NCBI GenBank assembly: GCA_014730235.1
Contig: WJIO01000133.1
Coordinates: 1 to 49,430 of the forward strand
Length of the DNA: 49,430 nucleotides
Reading direction: 5' to 3'
From: Candidatus Poribacteria bacterium
Lineage (GTDB): Bacteria > Poribacteria > DTPJ01 > WJIO01
Below the pieces are notes generated by a model, which worked only from the letters and a program-made list of their open reading frames with translations, ran no database searches and was not told the DNA's origin. The stretch's first letter is position 1. The number at the start of each line of letters is the position of its first letter. Of this stretch, positions 23,611-33,000 are shown one piece after another. A program made the position numbers and the translations under genes.

Positions 23611-24374
23611 ATCTTATCCATATGTTCGCTGGTATCATACACCATCTGTTCAGGAAAGCTTGTATAAGGAGGCATTTCGGCTGTTATATAGCCATCATAA
23701 TTAATATCATGAAAAGCTTTCATTACCTCCGCCCAGTTTATATCGCTGTCCAGCAGATATGTAAAGCTCTTGGGTCCGACCTTAAATCCCTTTACATGCA
23801 CCTTTTTGATTCTGGAACCAAGGGTGCGGATCCAATGCTGAGGATACCCGTAAAGCAGTATATTACCAACGTCAAAATAGGCGGCAACGTAATCGCTGTC
23901 AATTTCATCAACGTAATTGGCAAATTCTATAGGGCTAAGGAGGAATTTATTCCACACGTTTTCAATGGCAATAAATACTTCCCGGTCTTCCGCATCTCTG
24001 GCCAGGTTCTTGATCTCTTTCTGAGACGTTTCATATGCGTCTTCATAGCATACATTTTCGTTCACAACCCCAGGAACCAGAAGAACTGTATCTGCACCGA
24101 CAATAGATGCGGATGAAAGGGATTTCATCATACCATCTACAGATTTTGCCCTTACTTCCGAGTCGGGATCGGACATGGGAAACTGCCAGTGTGCGCTGTT
24201 CATAATGCTTGGTATTTCCAGTCCGTTTTTATCAGCCAGTTCCTTTAGCTTTTCGCTTTCCTCGTCAGTATCCACAGTGTTTATCTCAACGCCATCAAAT
24301 CCTGCGGCTTTAGCCAGTCTAAATTTTTCTTCCAGATCTCCTGGTACTGATCCTATACAAATTCCTTTTTTCAT
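23598..24374 (-). CDS. sugar phosphate isomerase/epimerase (AP_endonuc_2 family)
   Basis: A 258-residue TIM-barrel protein of the xylose-isomerase-like superfamily. It starts KKGICIGSVPGD and shows FDGVEINTVD, LEIPSIMNSAHWQFP, GADTVLLVPG, VFIAIENVWNKF with the metal-ligand glutamate, VAAYFDVGNILLYG (Asp ligand), IKKVHVKGFK and DGYITAEMP, in the right order for this family. Relatives include hydroxypyruvate isomerase, L-ribulose-5-phosphate epimerase and myo-inositol enzymes; the substrate is not resolved. I chose ATG 24374 because AAAGGAG lies 9 nt upstream; a longer reading to 24410 overlaps the end of the M20 peptidase gene. It lies 14 nt after that gene and is co-transcribed with it. Confidence 0.85.
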   Translation of the reverse strand: MKKGICIGSVPGDLEEKFRLAKAAGFDGVEINTVDTDEESEKLKELADKNGLEIPSIMNSAHWQFPMSDPDSEVRAKSVDGMMKSLSSASIVGADTVLLVPGVVNENVCYEDAYETSQKEIKNLARDAEDREVFIAIENVWNKFLLSPIEFANYVDEIDSDYVAAYFDVGNILLYGYPQHWIRTLGSRIKKVHVKGFKVGPKSFTYLLDSDINWAEVMKAFHDINYDGYITAEMPPYTSFPEQMVYDTSEHMDKIFNL

Positions 24375-24388
24375 GATTTTTTTCTCCT

Positions 24389-25549
24389 TTATTTTTGTGA
24401 TCCAAACCAATTCAAGGCTATTTCTCTATAAACATGTGCAGCCTGACAAACGGCATCCAGTTCTATGGTTTCGTCAGGTTTATGGGCCATGGATGTTTTA
24501 CCCGGCCCAAGAATAACAGTGGGTATATCCGCCCCTCTGACCAGACTCCACATATCGCAGCAGGCAGTAAAACCTGAGATTTCCGGCTCTGATCCTGTAA
24601 TTGATGCCATACCCTGTTTTACAGCTTTTACTATTGCTTCATTTGATGAAATCCTGCATGGTTCTATTCCAATAGTCCTGTTGACAGAAACTCCGGAAGT
24701 GGGTTTATCAGCTTCCAATGTATTGATAATTTCCTGAAATGCAGTATCCACCGACTCACCGGGCAGTAGACGTCTGTCCAGATTTATAATACATTCATCG
24801 GGGATAACGTTTGGAGCCTGACCGGCTTTGATCTGGGTTACAGCCAGACTTGCATGACCGAAAAGGGGATCCCGGCGATTCATTATTTCATCAGCGAGAT
24901 TCCTGAGTCTATTAACCAGGTCCACTGATCTATAAATGGCGTTTATCCCTTCCTCAGGCGCGCTGGCATGGGCGGCTTTGCCTGATACTTTAACTTCAAC
25001 CCCCAGGCCTCCTTTATGCCCTATCATGGGAATCATATCAGTAGGTTCACCTACAATGGCGGCATCTGCTGTAATACCCCTTTTTACTTCCTTCTGAGTT
25101 CCTCTGCCTTTAGTCTCTTCACAGCAAACAGCTTGCAGTATAAGTCTTCCATTTAACTTATTCTGAATATTTGATAAAGCTTCAAAGGCCATCATCATGG
25201 AAGCCAGAGACCCTTTTGCATCACAGCACCCCAGACCATATATGTTTTTATTTTCAATGGTGAGTTCCAGCGCAGGATAATGCCAATCCTCCGGTTTACC
25301 CGGTGGCACAGTATCCATATGGCTGTTAAATATGAGGGATTTATCTCCTGAGCCGATAAAAGCCGTTAGATTGGCTCTGTCAGGAATTACCTCGGTTATT
25401 TCATATTTTATCCCTAATTTATCCATCCTTCGGGATATATAATCTACAATGCCTTGTTCATTATCATAGCTTGGTATATTTACAAGATCAGATAATAAAT
25501 TAAGTGTATTCTGCCTGTTTATCTCATCAAAGCGCAAATTTTTTGCCAT
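24389..25549 (-). CDS. M20-family metallopeptidase/deacylase (ArgE/DapE/CPG2-like)
   Basis: A 386-residue zinc hydrolase. The di-zinc site is marked by SLIFNSHMDTVPPG (His ligand and catalytic Asp), YGLGCCDAKGSLASM (bridging Asp), the EE pair in VCCEETKGRG, GEPT, and the C-terminal MAHKPDE His ligand. The dimerisation domain is inserted at about residues 185-295 (GLGVEVKVSGKAAHAS...). Family members remove acyl groups from amino acids such as acetylornithine and succinyl-diaminopimelate, or cleave dipeptides. No arg or dap gene is adjacent, so the substrate is open. AGAGGT precedes the ATG. It leads an operon with a sugar isomerase gene. Confidence 0.88.
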   Translation of the reverse strand: MAKNLRFDEINRQNTLNLLSDLVNIPSYDNEQGIVDYISRRMDKLGIKYEITEVIPDRANLTAFIGSGDKSLIFNSHMDTVPPGKPEDWHYPALELTIENKNIYGLGCCDAKGSLASMMMAFEALSNIQNKLNGRLILQAVCCEETKGRGTQKEVKRGITADAAIVGEPTDMIPMIGHKGGLGVEVKVSGKAAHASAPEEGINAIYRSVDLVNRLRNLADEIMNRRDPLFGHASLAVTQIKAGQAPNVIPDECIINLDRRLLPGESVDTAFQEIINTLEADKPTSGVSVNRTIGIEPCRISSNEAIVKAVKQGMASITGSEPEISGFTACCDMWSLVRGADIPTVILGPGKTSMAHKPDETIELDAVCQAAHVYREIALNWFGSQK

Positions 25550-25691
25550 AAAAGAACCTCTTAAAGTGTTCTTATACGTCTATTAATAAAAGACATTTTT
25601 ATCTCTGGTAGATTTATATTTCAGAGTTCTGTAATATCATAAATTAAGACAAACCTAAGGTCAAGGTAAAAGTGCTAGACGAGAGAAAATC

Positions 25692-26828
25692 ATGATTAAT
25701 TGCAAACTTTGTAGAAACAAATGTGAAGATAACGCAAATTATTGTGAACAATGTGGTCTGAAGCTCGATTCACCTTATGAAATCTATGAATCCGGATCTG
25801 CAGAATATGAACCAACAGAAGAACTATTTGAATTGAGCAAAATTTTCAGTTCATCCCTGGATTTGCATATGCTTCTCAGAAAAGTGGATGAATCAGCAGC
25901 ATCAATAACTAATGCAGAAGCAGGACTTATAATGCTCCTGGATGCTGATAAAAAGAATTTGAGATTTCGGGGTTCTCACGATATTAAGACAACTACTGTT
26001 CGGCCTTTCCCTGTAAACGAAGGCATACCATGGTGGGTTGCTCAACATGGTTTACCGGCGAGAATTCCTGATGTAAATCAGGATGTCAGATATACCGGCG
26101 TTATAGATAGATTGTTAGATATTGAAACTGAAAATTTATTATGCGTTCCCGTATATCAGGAAAATGAAGTTATAGGTATAATTCAGGCCTGTAACAAAAA
26201 AGACGAAAATGGTTTTATAGATCAGGATGAACAGATGCTTTCAGTATTGGCTAATCAAACTGCTGTTGCCATTAAAAATGCAAAACTGGCAACGGAACAA
26301 AGGGATTTTTTCACCCATGTGATCGAAATACTCGTAAGAGCCGTAGAATCTACACTTCTGGTTCCTGAGGGACACTGCTGGAAGGTAGCCAAATTATCAA
26401 CGGCCATAGACAGGGAATTAGGAGCTAAAGAAAAGCAATTTCAGGACCTATATTATGCCGCTGCTTTGCATGATCTGGGATTTCTTTTAATCAGACAAAA
26501 TGGTAATCCTAACAAAGAGAAGTTGAAACAACACCCGATTCTGGGAGCTAATATGGTTAGTGACATTAACCTGTTAAGCAGCACCAAACCTATAATTTTA
26601 CACCACCATGAGTTCATGAACGGTAGTGGATACCCCAACGGATTAAAAGGCGAAGAAATTCCATTTAACGCAAGGATAATAGCCGTAGTTGAGGCATATG
26701 AAAGCGCTGTTGCAGAAAATAATTCCCTTGATTCTGCCAGAAGTTATATTGAGGAAAACGCGGGTATACTTTTCGATTCTACAGTTGTGGAAGTCTTTTT
26801 AGACCTTATTGATTTTTACGAAGACTAA
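25692..26828 (+). CDS. zinc-ribbon/GAF/HD-GYP-like regulator
   Basis: A 378-residue cytoplasmic signalling protein. Residues 1-25 are a zinc ribbon with paired cysteines (CKLCRNKC and CEQCG). Residues about 45-195 are a GAF domain (LFELSKIFSSSLDLHMLLRKV, then VPVYQENEVIGIIQACNK). The last 180 residues resemble an HD-GYP phosphodiesterase: HDLG, HPILGANM, HHHEFMNGSGYPNGLKG and ARIIAVVEAYESAV. Two conserved positions differ: the lysine of HDxGK is phenylalanine, and the ADxxD motif reads VEAYE, so cyclic-di-GMP hydrolysis may be lost or changed. GAGAG lies before the ATG. It is a single gene between the divergent M20 operon and the convergent flavoprotein operon. Confidence 0.8.
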   Translation: MINCKLCRNKCEDNANYCEQCGLKLDSPYEIYESGSAEYEPTEELFELSKIFSSSLDLHMLLRKVDESAASITNAEAGLIMLLDADKKNLRFRGSHDIKTTTVRPFPVNEGIPWWVAQHGLPARIPDVNQDVRYTGVIDRLLDIETENLLCVPVYQENEVIGIIQACNKKDENGFIDQDEQMLSVLANQTAVAIKNAKLATEQRDFFTHVIEILVRAVESTLLVPEGHCWKVAKLSTAIDRELGAKEKQFQDLYYAAALHDLGFLLIRQNGNPNKEKLKQHPILGANMVSDINLLSSTKPIILHHHEFMNGSGYPNGLKGEEIPFNARIIAVVEAYESAVAENNSLDSARSYIEENAGILFDSTVVEVFLDLIDFYED

Positions 26829-26839
26829 TACGAATTATA

Positions 26840-28171
26840 TCATTCATGAAAATTAGGCAGAAATGCCCCCATGGCTTTTAATTGTGTCTGCAACTGGGGG
26901 ATACTTATACCCCTTGTATCTGTATTTCCTTTTACGCAGAGAGCCGCTGCCATACCCGCCGCCTGACCGGTGATGTAGCATCCGGGCATAACTCGAATAG
27001 AAGCCTGCATACTCCGGTCAGTACTTACACAACGGCCTGACACCAGCAAGTTCTTTACGCCCTTTGGTGTCAAAATCCGATAGGGTATTCCGTAGCTTTC
27101 GCCCTTTTTCAGACGGAGTGTGGTAAATTCCTCCCGGAATTTTTCATAGCTTTCTTTATCCGGTTTTGCAATATGAATATCAACCGGATATGAATATCTT
27201 CCTATTTCATCAACGAATACAGATAAATTCTTGAAGTCGTCTATGTTAAGTATGTAATCACCGATAATGCGCCGGGTTTCCCGCACTCCCATTAAAGAGC
27301 CGGTAGCCACCAGTTCCATATTTTCAAATCCCTTGAGGTAATCTTTATAATACTTTTCATATTCCGGAATGGATTTGCGTCCCCAAATATAGGCTTCTGT
27401 AAGGGAAACTTCATCCGAACCATCCATGTCAAAGGTATGCCCTATGTTTCCCCCTCCGACAGTCTCTCCTACCTGCCACATCCCTGGCAGATGCCGGTCT
27501 TCCAGGGTAAAAACACCGTCTTTGAATGCTTCCTCGATTTTGCTGTTACCTGTACCAAACCCTGATTCCCGGACTTTTTTCCAGTCAATACCAGCCCACA
27601 GACTGCAAAGGGTACCGGGCATCATATTTCCGTCCTCGTCGCCTTTTTCGTAAGGTGCTCCGGCCATAACTGCAAGGATGCCGTCGCCTGTGCCATCAAT
27701 AAAAACCTTTGCCTTTATGGCAAATAAGCCATTTTTACCGGCACAAACACCTTTTGAAACATGGCCATTTTCCATAACGACATCCACAAGCTGTGTATGG
27801 AAGGTAAAATCAACGCCAGCAAAAACAAGAAGTTCATCATAGACCCTTTTGAGGACTTCCGCTTTAATTCCCATTCCGTCAGGAGGATAAGAACCACCAG
27901 CATCTTGCAGAGCTTCAAGAATTTCACGTCCAATTCCATCAGCAAGGAAATTAACACCGTCACTGAAAGTCATAAACACAGGAACCATACCCGCAGTTCC
28001 CATTCCTCCCAGAGCGCTGTGAGATTCTATAAGCCGGACAGAAACTCCATGTCTTGCAGCCGCCAGGGCTGCGCTGATACCCGCAGGGCCTCCACCTACA
28101 ACTAATATATCAGTCTCATATTTTATTTCAATATCCCGTTTATACGAAAATACTTGTTTATTATGTGACAT
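26840..28171 (-). CDS. FAD-dependent oxidoreductase (FAD_oxidored family)
   Basis: A 443-residue flavoprotein. The Rossmann FAD site is ILVVGGGPAGISAALAAARHG with acidic VRLIE, followed by GGMGTAGMVP; a second FAD segment is KVFIDGTGDGILAVMAGAPYEKG. The C-terminal part has MGVRETRRIIGDY and VSTDRSMQASIRVMPGCYITGQAAGMAAALC, typical of the FAD-dependent oxidoreductases common in uncultured Planctomycetes- and Poribacteria-like genomes. The substrate is unknown. ATG 28171 is preferred because AGGAGAG precedes it; the 16 residues further upstream overlap the end of the neighbouring gene. It follows another flavoprotein gene by 19 nt, so the two are one operon. Confidence 0.88.
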   Translation of the reverse strand: MSHNKQVFSYKRDIEIKYETDILVVGGGPAGISAALAAARHGVSVRLIESHSALGGMGTAGMVPVFMTFSDGVNFLADGIGREILEALQDAGGSYPPDGMGIKAEVLKRVYDELLVFAGVDFTFHTQLVDVVMENGHVSKGVCAGKNGLFAIKAKVFIDGTGDGILAVMAGAPYEKGDEDGNMMPGTLCSLWAGIDWKKVRESGFGTGNSKIEEAFKDGVFTLEDRHLPGMWQVGETVGGGNIGHTFDMDGSDEVSLTEAYIWGRKSIPEYEKYYKDYLKGFENMELVATGSLMGVRETRRIIGDYILNIDDFKNLSVFVDEIGRYSYPVDIHIAKPDKESYEKFREEFTTLRLKKGESYGIPYRILTPKGVKNLLVSGRCVSTDRSMQASIRVMPGCYITGQAAGMAAALCVKGNTDTRGISIPQLQTQLKAMGAFLPNFHE

Positions 28172-28190
28172 TATTACTCTCCTGATTCGA

Positions 28191-29618
28191 TTATAAATAT
28201 CCAAAGCAGCCTTGACCAATAGGTGGATTACCAGCTTCTGTTATCTTCGTCATCTTTACAGGTTCTACCTTTGTACCTATATTTTCACCATCCTTAAAAG
28301 CTGTAATATTTACCAGACAGTTATCATTATCCGGTTCTGGATATTCAATACGCCAGTAATTACCACGAGTTTCTTTTCTCAGCATAGAGGTTTGGGCTAT
28401 TATCCTTCCCTGTTCCAGAATATTTCGAGCTTCCAGGATTTTCTGCCATTCCTCATGAATGCCGCCAGAAAGGTTCATGACCCGGTCTTTTATACCACCT
28501 AGCATTTCATAACCTTTAGCAAGAGATTCATCAGTCTTTGTTATGCCAATATATTTCCAGAGGACAGATCGTAATTCTGCGTAGGAATCATCGGGTTTTT
28601 CACCGTCATTTGCCAGTATTTTCTGTAATCTGTTTCTTTCAGAATTTAACTGATCTATGTCCTGCTCAGAAGTTTCCGCTGATTTTGCATATTCGGCAGC
28701 GGTCTTGCCTGCCCGAGCGCCAAAAACGATAATATCTGCCATAGCTGATCCACCAATGCGACCAGCACCAAAGACTCCGCCTGTTACCTCTCCGGCGGCG
28801 AAAAGGCCATTGACGTTGGTTCTGCAATCCTTATCTATCTTTATCCCTCCCAGGGAATAATGTGCTATTCCCCTTTCCAGGGTTCTATCTGGCGGTTGTT
28901 TTGTCTTTAGCATTTCATCCAGCAGATCATTGGGAAGGTTAAAGGATATCAACTCCATGTCTACCAGTTCAGCACCGGCGTTGAAAGCCAGAATAAAACC
29001 ATCTCCAGTTGTTCCCGCTGGGGTGTTATTCCGTTCAAAGGCATCGGCCCCACCTCCGGTAGCAATGATAGTAGATTTTGCCGAAATAGTTATTATCTGA
29101 CCATTTTCCAGATCCAGAGCAACCGCACCCGTTGCCTTTCCATCAACCGCCAACAAGCTGGATACGGCCGTATTATCCAGAAGCGAGATACCCATATCTT
29201 CACATGTCTCGCGCATAGGATGAAGCATGGAATATCCCCGGGGATGACCGGGTGTTGATGGTATTGTATAATGACCGGGTTTATGAGGTTCGCGTCCTTC
29301 ATTTTCCGACAGCGGAACACCATATTCACCCAACTCCGGGATTCTATGGGTTACATCCCGGGCCAGAACTTCCACAAGCTCCTGATTATTCAGATACCCA
29401 CCTATATGCACCACCTGGCGAAAAAGCTCTTCCTCGCTCTGGGCTGTTGAACATGTAAACCATCCAGCCGTCATCAGCGTGCTGCTGCTTCCACCAGCAG
29501 GCATTTTTGATACCAGAGTTACATTAACATCTTGGGAACGGGCTTCTATTGCGGCTCTCATTCCCGCACCAGCACCGCCTATAACTAAAACATCTGTATT
29601 TATATTTTTTTTATCCAT
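28191..29618 (-). CDS. fumarate reductase/L-aspartate oxidase-type flavoprotein
   Basis: A 475-residue FAD protein of the SdhA/FrdA/NadB superfamily. The dinucleotide-binding segment is DVLVIGGAGAGMRAAIEARS; the FAD-covering segment GGSSSTLMTAGWF, the IIATGGG strand, GDGFILAFNAGAELVDME and GLFAAGEVTGGVFGAGRIGGSA are standard. The C-terminal helical domain (LEARNILEQGRIIAQTSMLRKETRG) is the family's capping bundle. At 475 residues it is shorter than SdhA and no iron-sulfur or membrane subunit is adjacent, so a soluble dehydrogenase or adenylylsulfate-reductase-like role is possible. ATG 29618 is preferred: AGAGGAG lies 8 nt upstream, while another ATG two codons earlier is too close. It leads the two-gene flavoprotein operon. 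Confidence 0.88.
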   Translation of the reverse strand: MDKKNINTDVLVIGGAGAGMRAAIEARSQDVNVTLVSKMPAGGSSSTLMTAGWFTCSTAQSEEELFRQVVHIGGYLNNQELVEVLARDVTHRIPELGEYGVPLSENEGREPHKPGHYTIPSTPGHPRGYSMLHPMRETCEDMGISLLDNTAVSSLLAVDGKATGAVALDLENGQIITISAKSTIIATGGGADAFERNNTPAGTTGDGFILAFNAGAELVDMELISFNLPNDLLDEMLKTKQPPDRTLERGIAHYSLGGIKIDKDCRTNVNGLFAAGEVTGGVFGAGRIGGSAMADIIVFGARAGKTAAEYAKSAETSEQDIDQLNSERNRLQKILANDGEKPDDSYAELRSVLWKYIGITKTDESLAKGYEMLGGIKDRVMNLSGGIHEEWQKILEARNILEQGRIIAQTSMLRKETRGNYWRIEYPEPDNDNCLVNITAFKDGENIGTKVEPVKMTKITEAGNPPIGQGCFGYL

Positions 29619-29664
29619 TTGCATTGCTCCTCTGAAAATTTCCACTTTTATTTAAGCTTTGTTA

Positions 29665-29693
29665 ATATTAACGGAAATTATGACTTATGTCAA
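29665..29693 (-). promoter_or_regulatory. sigma-70 promoter of the flavoprotein operon
   Basis: On the minus strand TTGACA (29688-29693) is followed by a 17-bp spacer and TAATAT (29665-29670), about 47 nt before the first flavoprotein start. Its -35 box is two bases from the -35 box of the divergent promoter. Confidence 0.65.
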
Positions 29694-29695
29694 TA

Positions 29696-29724
29696 TTGAC
29701 AATAAAGGTAAACATTGGTATACT
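29696..29724 (+). promoter_or_regulatory. sigma-70 promoter of the spermidine synthase-like/TPR gene
   Basis: TTGACA (29696-29701), a 17-bp spacer and TATACT (29719-29724) form a near-consensus promoter. The leader to 30043 would be about 310 nt and includes repeat copy 6. The stretch 29730-29893 holds nothing clear except CCTTAATAAGGGGGCGAGGG, which looks like a fragment of another common intergenic repeat. Confidence 0.65.
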
Positions 29725-29901
29725 AACGGTTGTATATTAATCCCTCAATTAATTCGAAATCATCGGTTTCGTTATAAGTGGTTTTCAATAAATTTTTTTC
29801 AACTTTCTCCTAATGTGCAAAGCCCATTATTTCGCCTTAATAAGGGGGCGAGGGAATTTTTAGGACGGTTGAAAACTTCAGGAGCATTTGTAAAATTTGC
29901 T

Positions 29902-30011
29902 GGCTCTTCCGTATTCAGTGTGGTAAAGATAAGAAACTTCTTTATGCTTGTCATTCCTGCGAAAGCAGGAATGACAAGCTGAAGGATAACCACACTCAAT
30001 CCGGAAGAACC
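29902..30011. repeat. dispersed MITE copy 6 (110 bp, perfect target duplication)
   Basis: The shortest intact copy. Terminal repeats are GGCTCTTCCGTATTCAGTGT on the left and ACTCAATCCGGAAGAACC on the right. It is flanked by perfect AATTTGCT (29894-29901 and 30012-30019). The B-type arm is on the left, with a shortened A arm on the right. It lies in the leader of the next gene. Confidence 0.9.
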
Positions 30012-30042
30012 AATTTGCTTAATTGGTTAAAAAAGATAATTT

Positions 30043-33000
30043 ATGTTTAATCTCCCAAAAAATGTCATATCTGTCTTTGGTCTGGCTGAAACTGATTCCG
30101 ACCAATCACAATCCGGTAAAAGCTACGCAAGTGTAAGATTAATATTGCTTTCGTTGTTTTTCTTTTCCGGTGCTACGGGACTTATATACCAGATTGTATG
30201 GAATCGCATGCTTACACTGGTATTTGGTTCAACGGTTTTTGCTGTTACAACGGTATTAACCGCATTTATGGCCGGAATGGCTTTAGGGAGTTTCTATTTC
30301 GGCAGGTTTATTGATAAGCGCGGTGAACCGTTAAAAATATACGCCCTGATGCAGCTAGGTATAGGGATCTTTGCTTTACTTCTACCATTTATTCTTGATG
30401 CCGTAAGTTTAATATATATACCTATCCATAGAAATCTTCAAACAAGTTTTTACCTGCTTTCCCTGGTGAAATTTATCCTCTGTTTTATTGTAATAATAAT
30501 ACCTACGACTTTAATGGGCGGAACTCTCCCGGTTGTAAGTAAATTCTTCACCAATAGATTGGGAAGACTGGGCTGGAATATCGGTCTGTTATACGCTGTA
30601 AATACATTCGGTGCTGTTCTGGGATGCTTTTCCGCTGGATTTATACTGATTCGGGGTGTCGGGGTATCGGGCACCATATATATAGCCGCATCAATAAACA
30701 TTGTTATAGCCCTATTATCCCTATATTTATACAGCCGCACCGGAAAAATCTCCCGGGATGAGGTTGTCACAGAGGAAGTTCAACAGCCGTCTGATCTTCC
30801 CGAATGGTCTGGTAAACTTGCTCTTGTTGTAATAGCTGTATCGGGTTTCTGCGGTCTTGCTTACGAGGTACTTTGGACAAGAGTTCTGACGTTGTTTCTT
30901 GGTTCGACTACTTATGCCTTTACTACCATGCTTTCCGCTTTTTTGTGCGGCATTGCGATGGGTAGTTTTATTTTGGCCAGGTTTGTAGATAAGCGGAAAA
31001 ATCTTTTTGCCATTCTGGGTGTTATTCAGATATGTATTGGACTATCGGCTGTTTTATTAGTACCGGTTTTTGGAAAGCTTTATTCCATAGGTACGTCATT
31101 TGTAAAACCCGGATGGTGGAACTTTATATCAAGTCGTTTCACCTTATCTTTTCTTGTTATGCTGGTTCCCACGATGTTAATGGGTGCAACTTTTCCCCTT
31201 GTTGTTAAAATATATTCCAGAAGTTTCAGGCATCTGGGTCAAAGTATCGGCAACGTCTATTCCATAAACACCCTGGGAAGTATCTTTGGCTCTTTTATGA
31301 CAGGCTTTGTATTTATCCCACTTATAGGTATACAGAGGTCTATTATAATTATAGCTTTTCTGAATGCCGCAGCCGGTACTGTGGTTTCCATTTTAAGCGC
31401 AACTTACTCGTCATCCCTGATGAATCAAGAGCGACATTCCAGCAACATGATCTATATAATTCCACCTTCTGTAGCTATCTTAATCATGGCTTTGGTAAGT
31501 ATATTCATAGACATGGAAAAACCCCTTACTGAATATACGTCTATTTTCAAGGGAACAGGTATAGCCAACAAAATGCTCTTTTATGAGGAAGATATTGACG
31601 CTTCTGTGACTGTGGTTGAAGATACTCAGAATGTAAGAAGGGCTTTTGTGGATGCAAACCAGGCGGCTGAGGATTCCCGGTGGGATTTACCATCCCACAG
31701 CGTTATAGGTCATCTACCTATATTGCTACATCCAGAGCCTGAAAATGCCCTGGTTATAGGTTTTGGGATGGGGGTTACGTCCTGGTCAATATCAAGGCAT
31801 GGTGTTGAGGTTGACGCGGTTGAAATATCCCCGGGCATGATAAAAGCCAACAAGTATTTTACCAAAATAAACAATAATGTTCTGGACGAACCACTGGTAA
31901 ATCTATACCTGGACGACGGCAGAAACTTCGCTTTAACCACAGATAAAAAATACGACATGATATCCACCGGTATAATACACCCTCTGGTAAGTGCCAACAG
32001 CGCGGGATTTTATACTATTGACTTCTATGACATATGCAAAAGGATTTTATCTGAAGATGGGATAATGTGCCAGTGGGTACCTCTGCATCGCGTGCCGGAA
32101 GAACATTACAGGATGATCGTAAGGACTTTTAAATCTGCTTTTCCCCATACGACACTATGGTTTAAATATACCCCTGACTTTGTCATCTTAATAGGTATGC
32201 CAAAAAAATTAAAAATTGATTATATGGACTTTAAGAACCGCATGTCAAAACCCGGTGTAAAAGAGGATCTGGCTCTGGTAAATATGGACGATCCTGTAGC
32301 CTTTCTGGATTCTTTCATGATGGATGAAGATAATGTGGAACAATACGCGGGTGATGGCCCTCTGCATACAGACAATCGTCCTCGCATGGAGTTTTTTGGT
32401 ACTACCATGGGTAACACAACAATCCAGAACATCCGGGGGATGATGCCCTATCGGGAAAGCGTTTTACCATTTTTGACTAACCTTGGCAGCAATGCAAATG
32501 AAATAAAAGAGCAGTTGAAAAATGCTTATCAGGCTACAGAATACGTAATCGCTGGTCAAATTTTCTATGTGACGGGAGATTTTGAAAATTCCATAAGACA
32601 ATACAGAATGGCCCTGGATATGAATCCACAGGATGAAAATGCCCGATGGCTTATGAGTTATGTAGAAAACGTGTTGGATGAAGAAGCTTTGGACGAATAT
32701 AAAGAAATAGTAGAAGTTCAGCCCGATTCAGCCACTGCCCACACGGGTCTTGGCCTGCTTTACGAAAAGCAGGGCGATCTGGATAAAGCTGTGGAGGAAT
32801 TTAAAACCGCAATCCAACTGGATCCCACCATTGCAGTAGCTCGGATCAACCTGGGTGCAATATACATGAAAATGGGCATGATTGACGAAGCTATAGAACA
32901 ATATGAGGCTTTGGTGAATACCGAAGCCGGTTCTGCTGTTATACATGGTAGGTTAGGCGATCTGTATCGGGCAAAAGGTGACTATACCAGGGCAGAACAG

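Noticed and set aside
29659-29982. Open frame of 107 codons upstream of the spermidine synthase-like gene.
   Set aside because: It spans both divergent promoters and part of MITE copy 6 and lacks a ribosome binding site.
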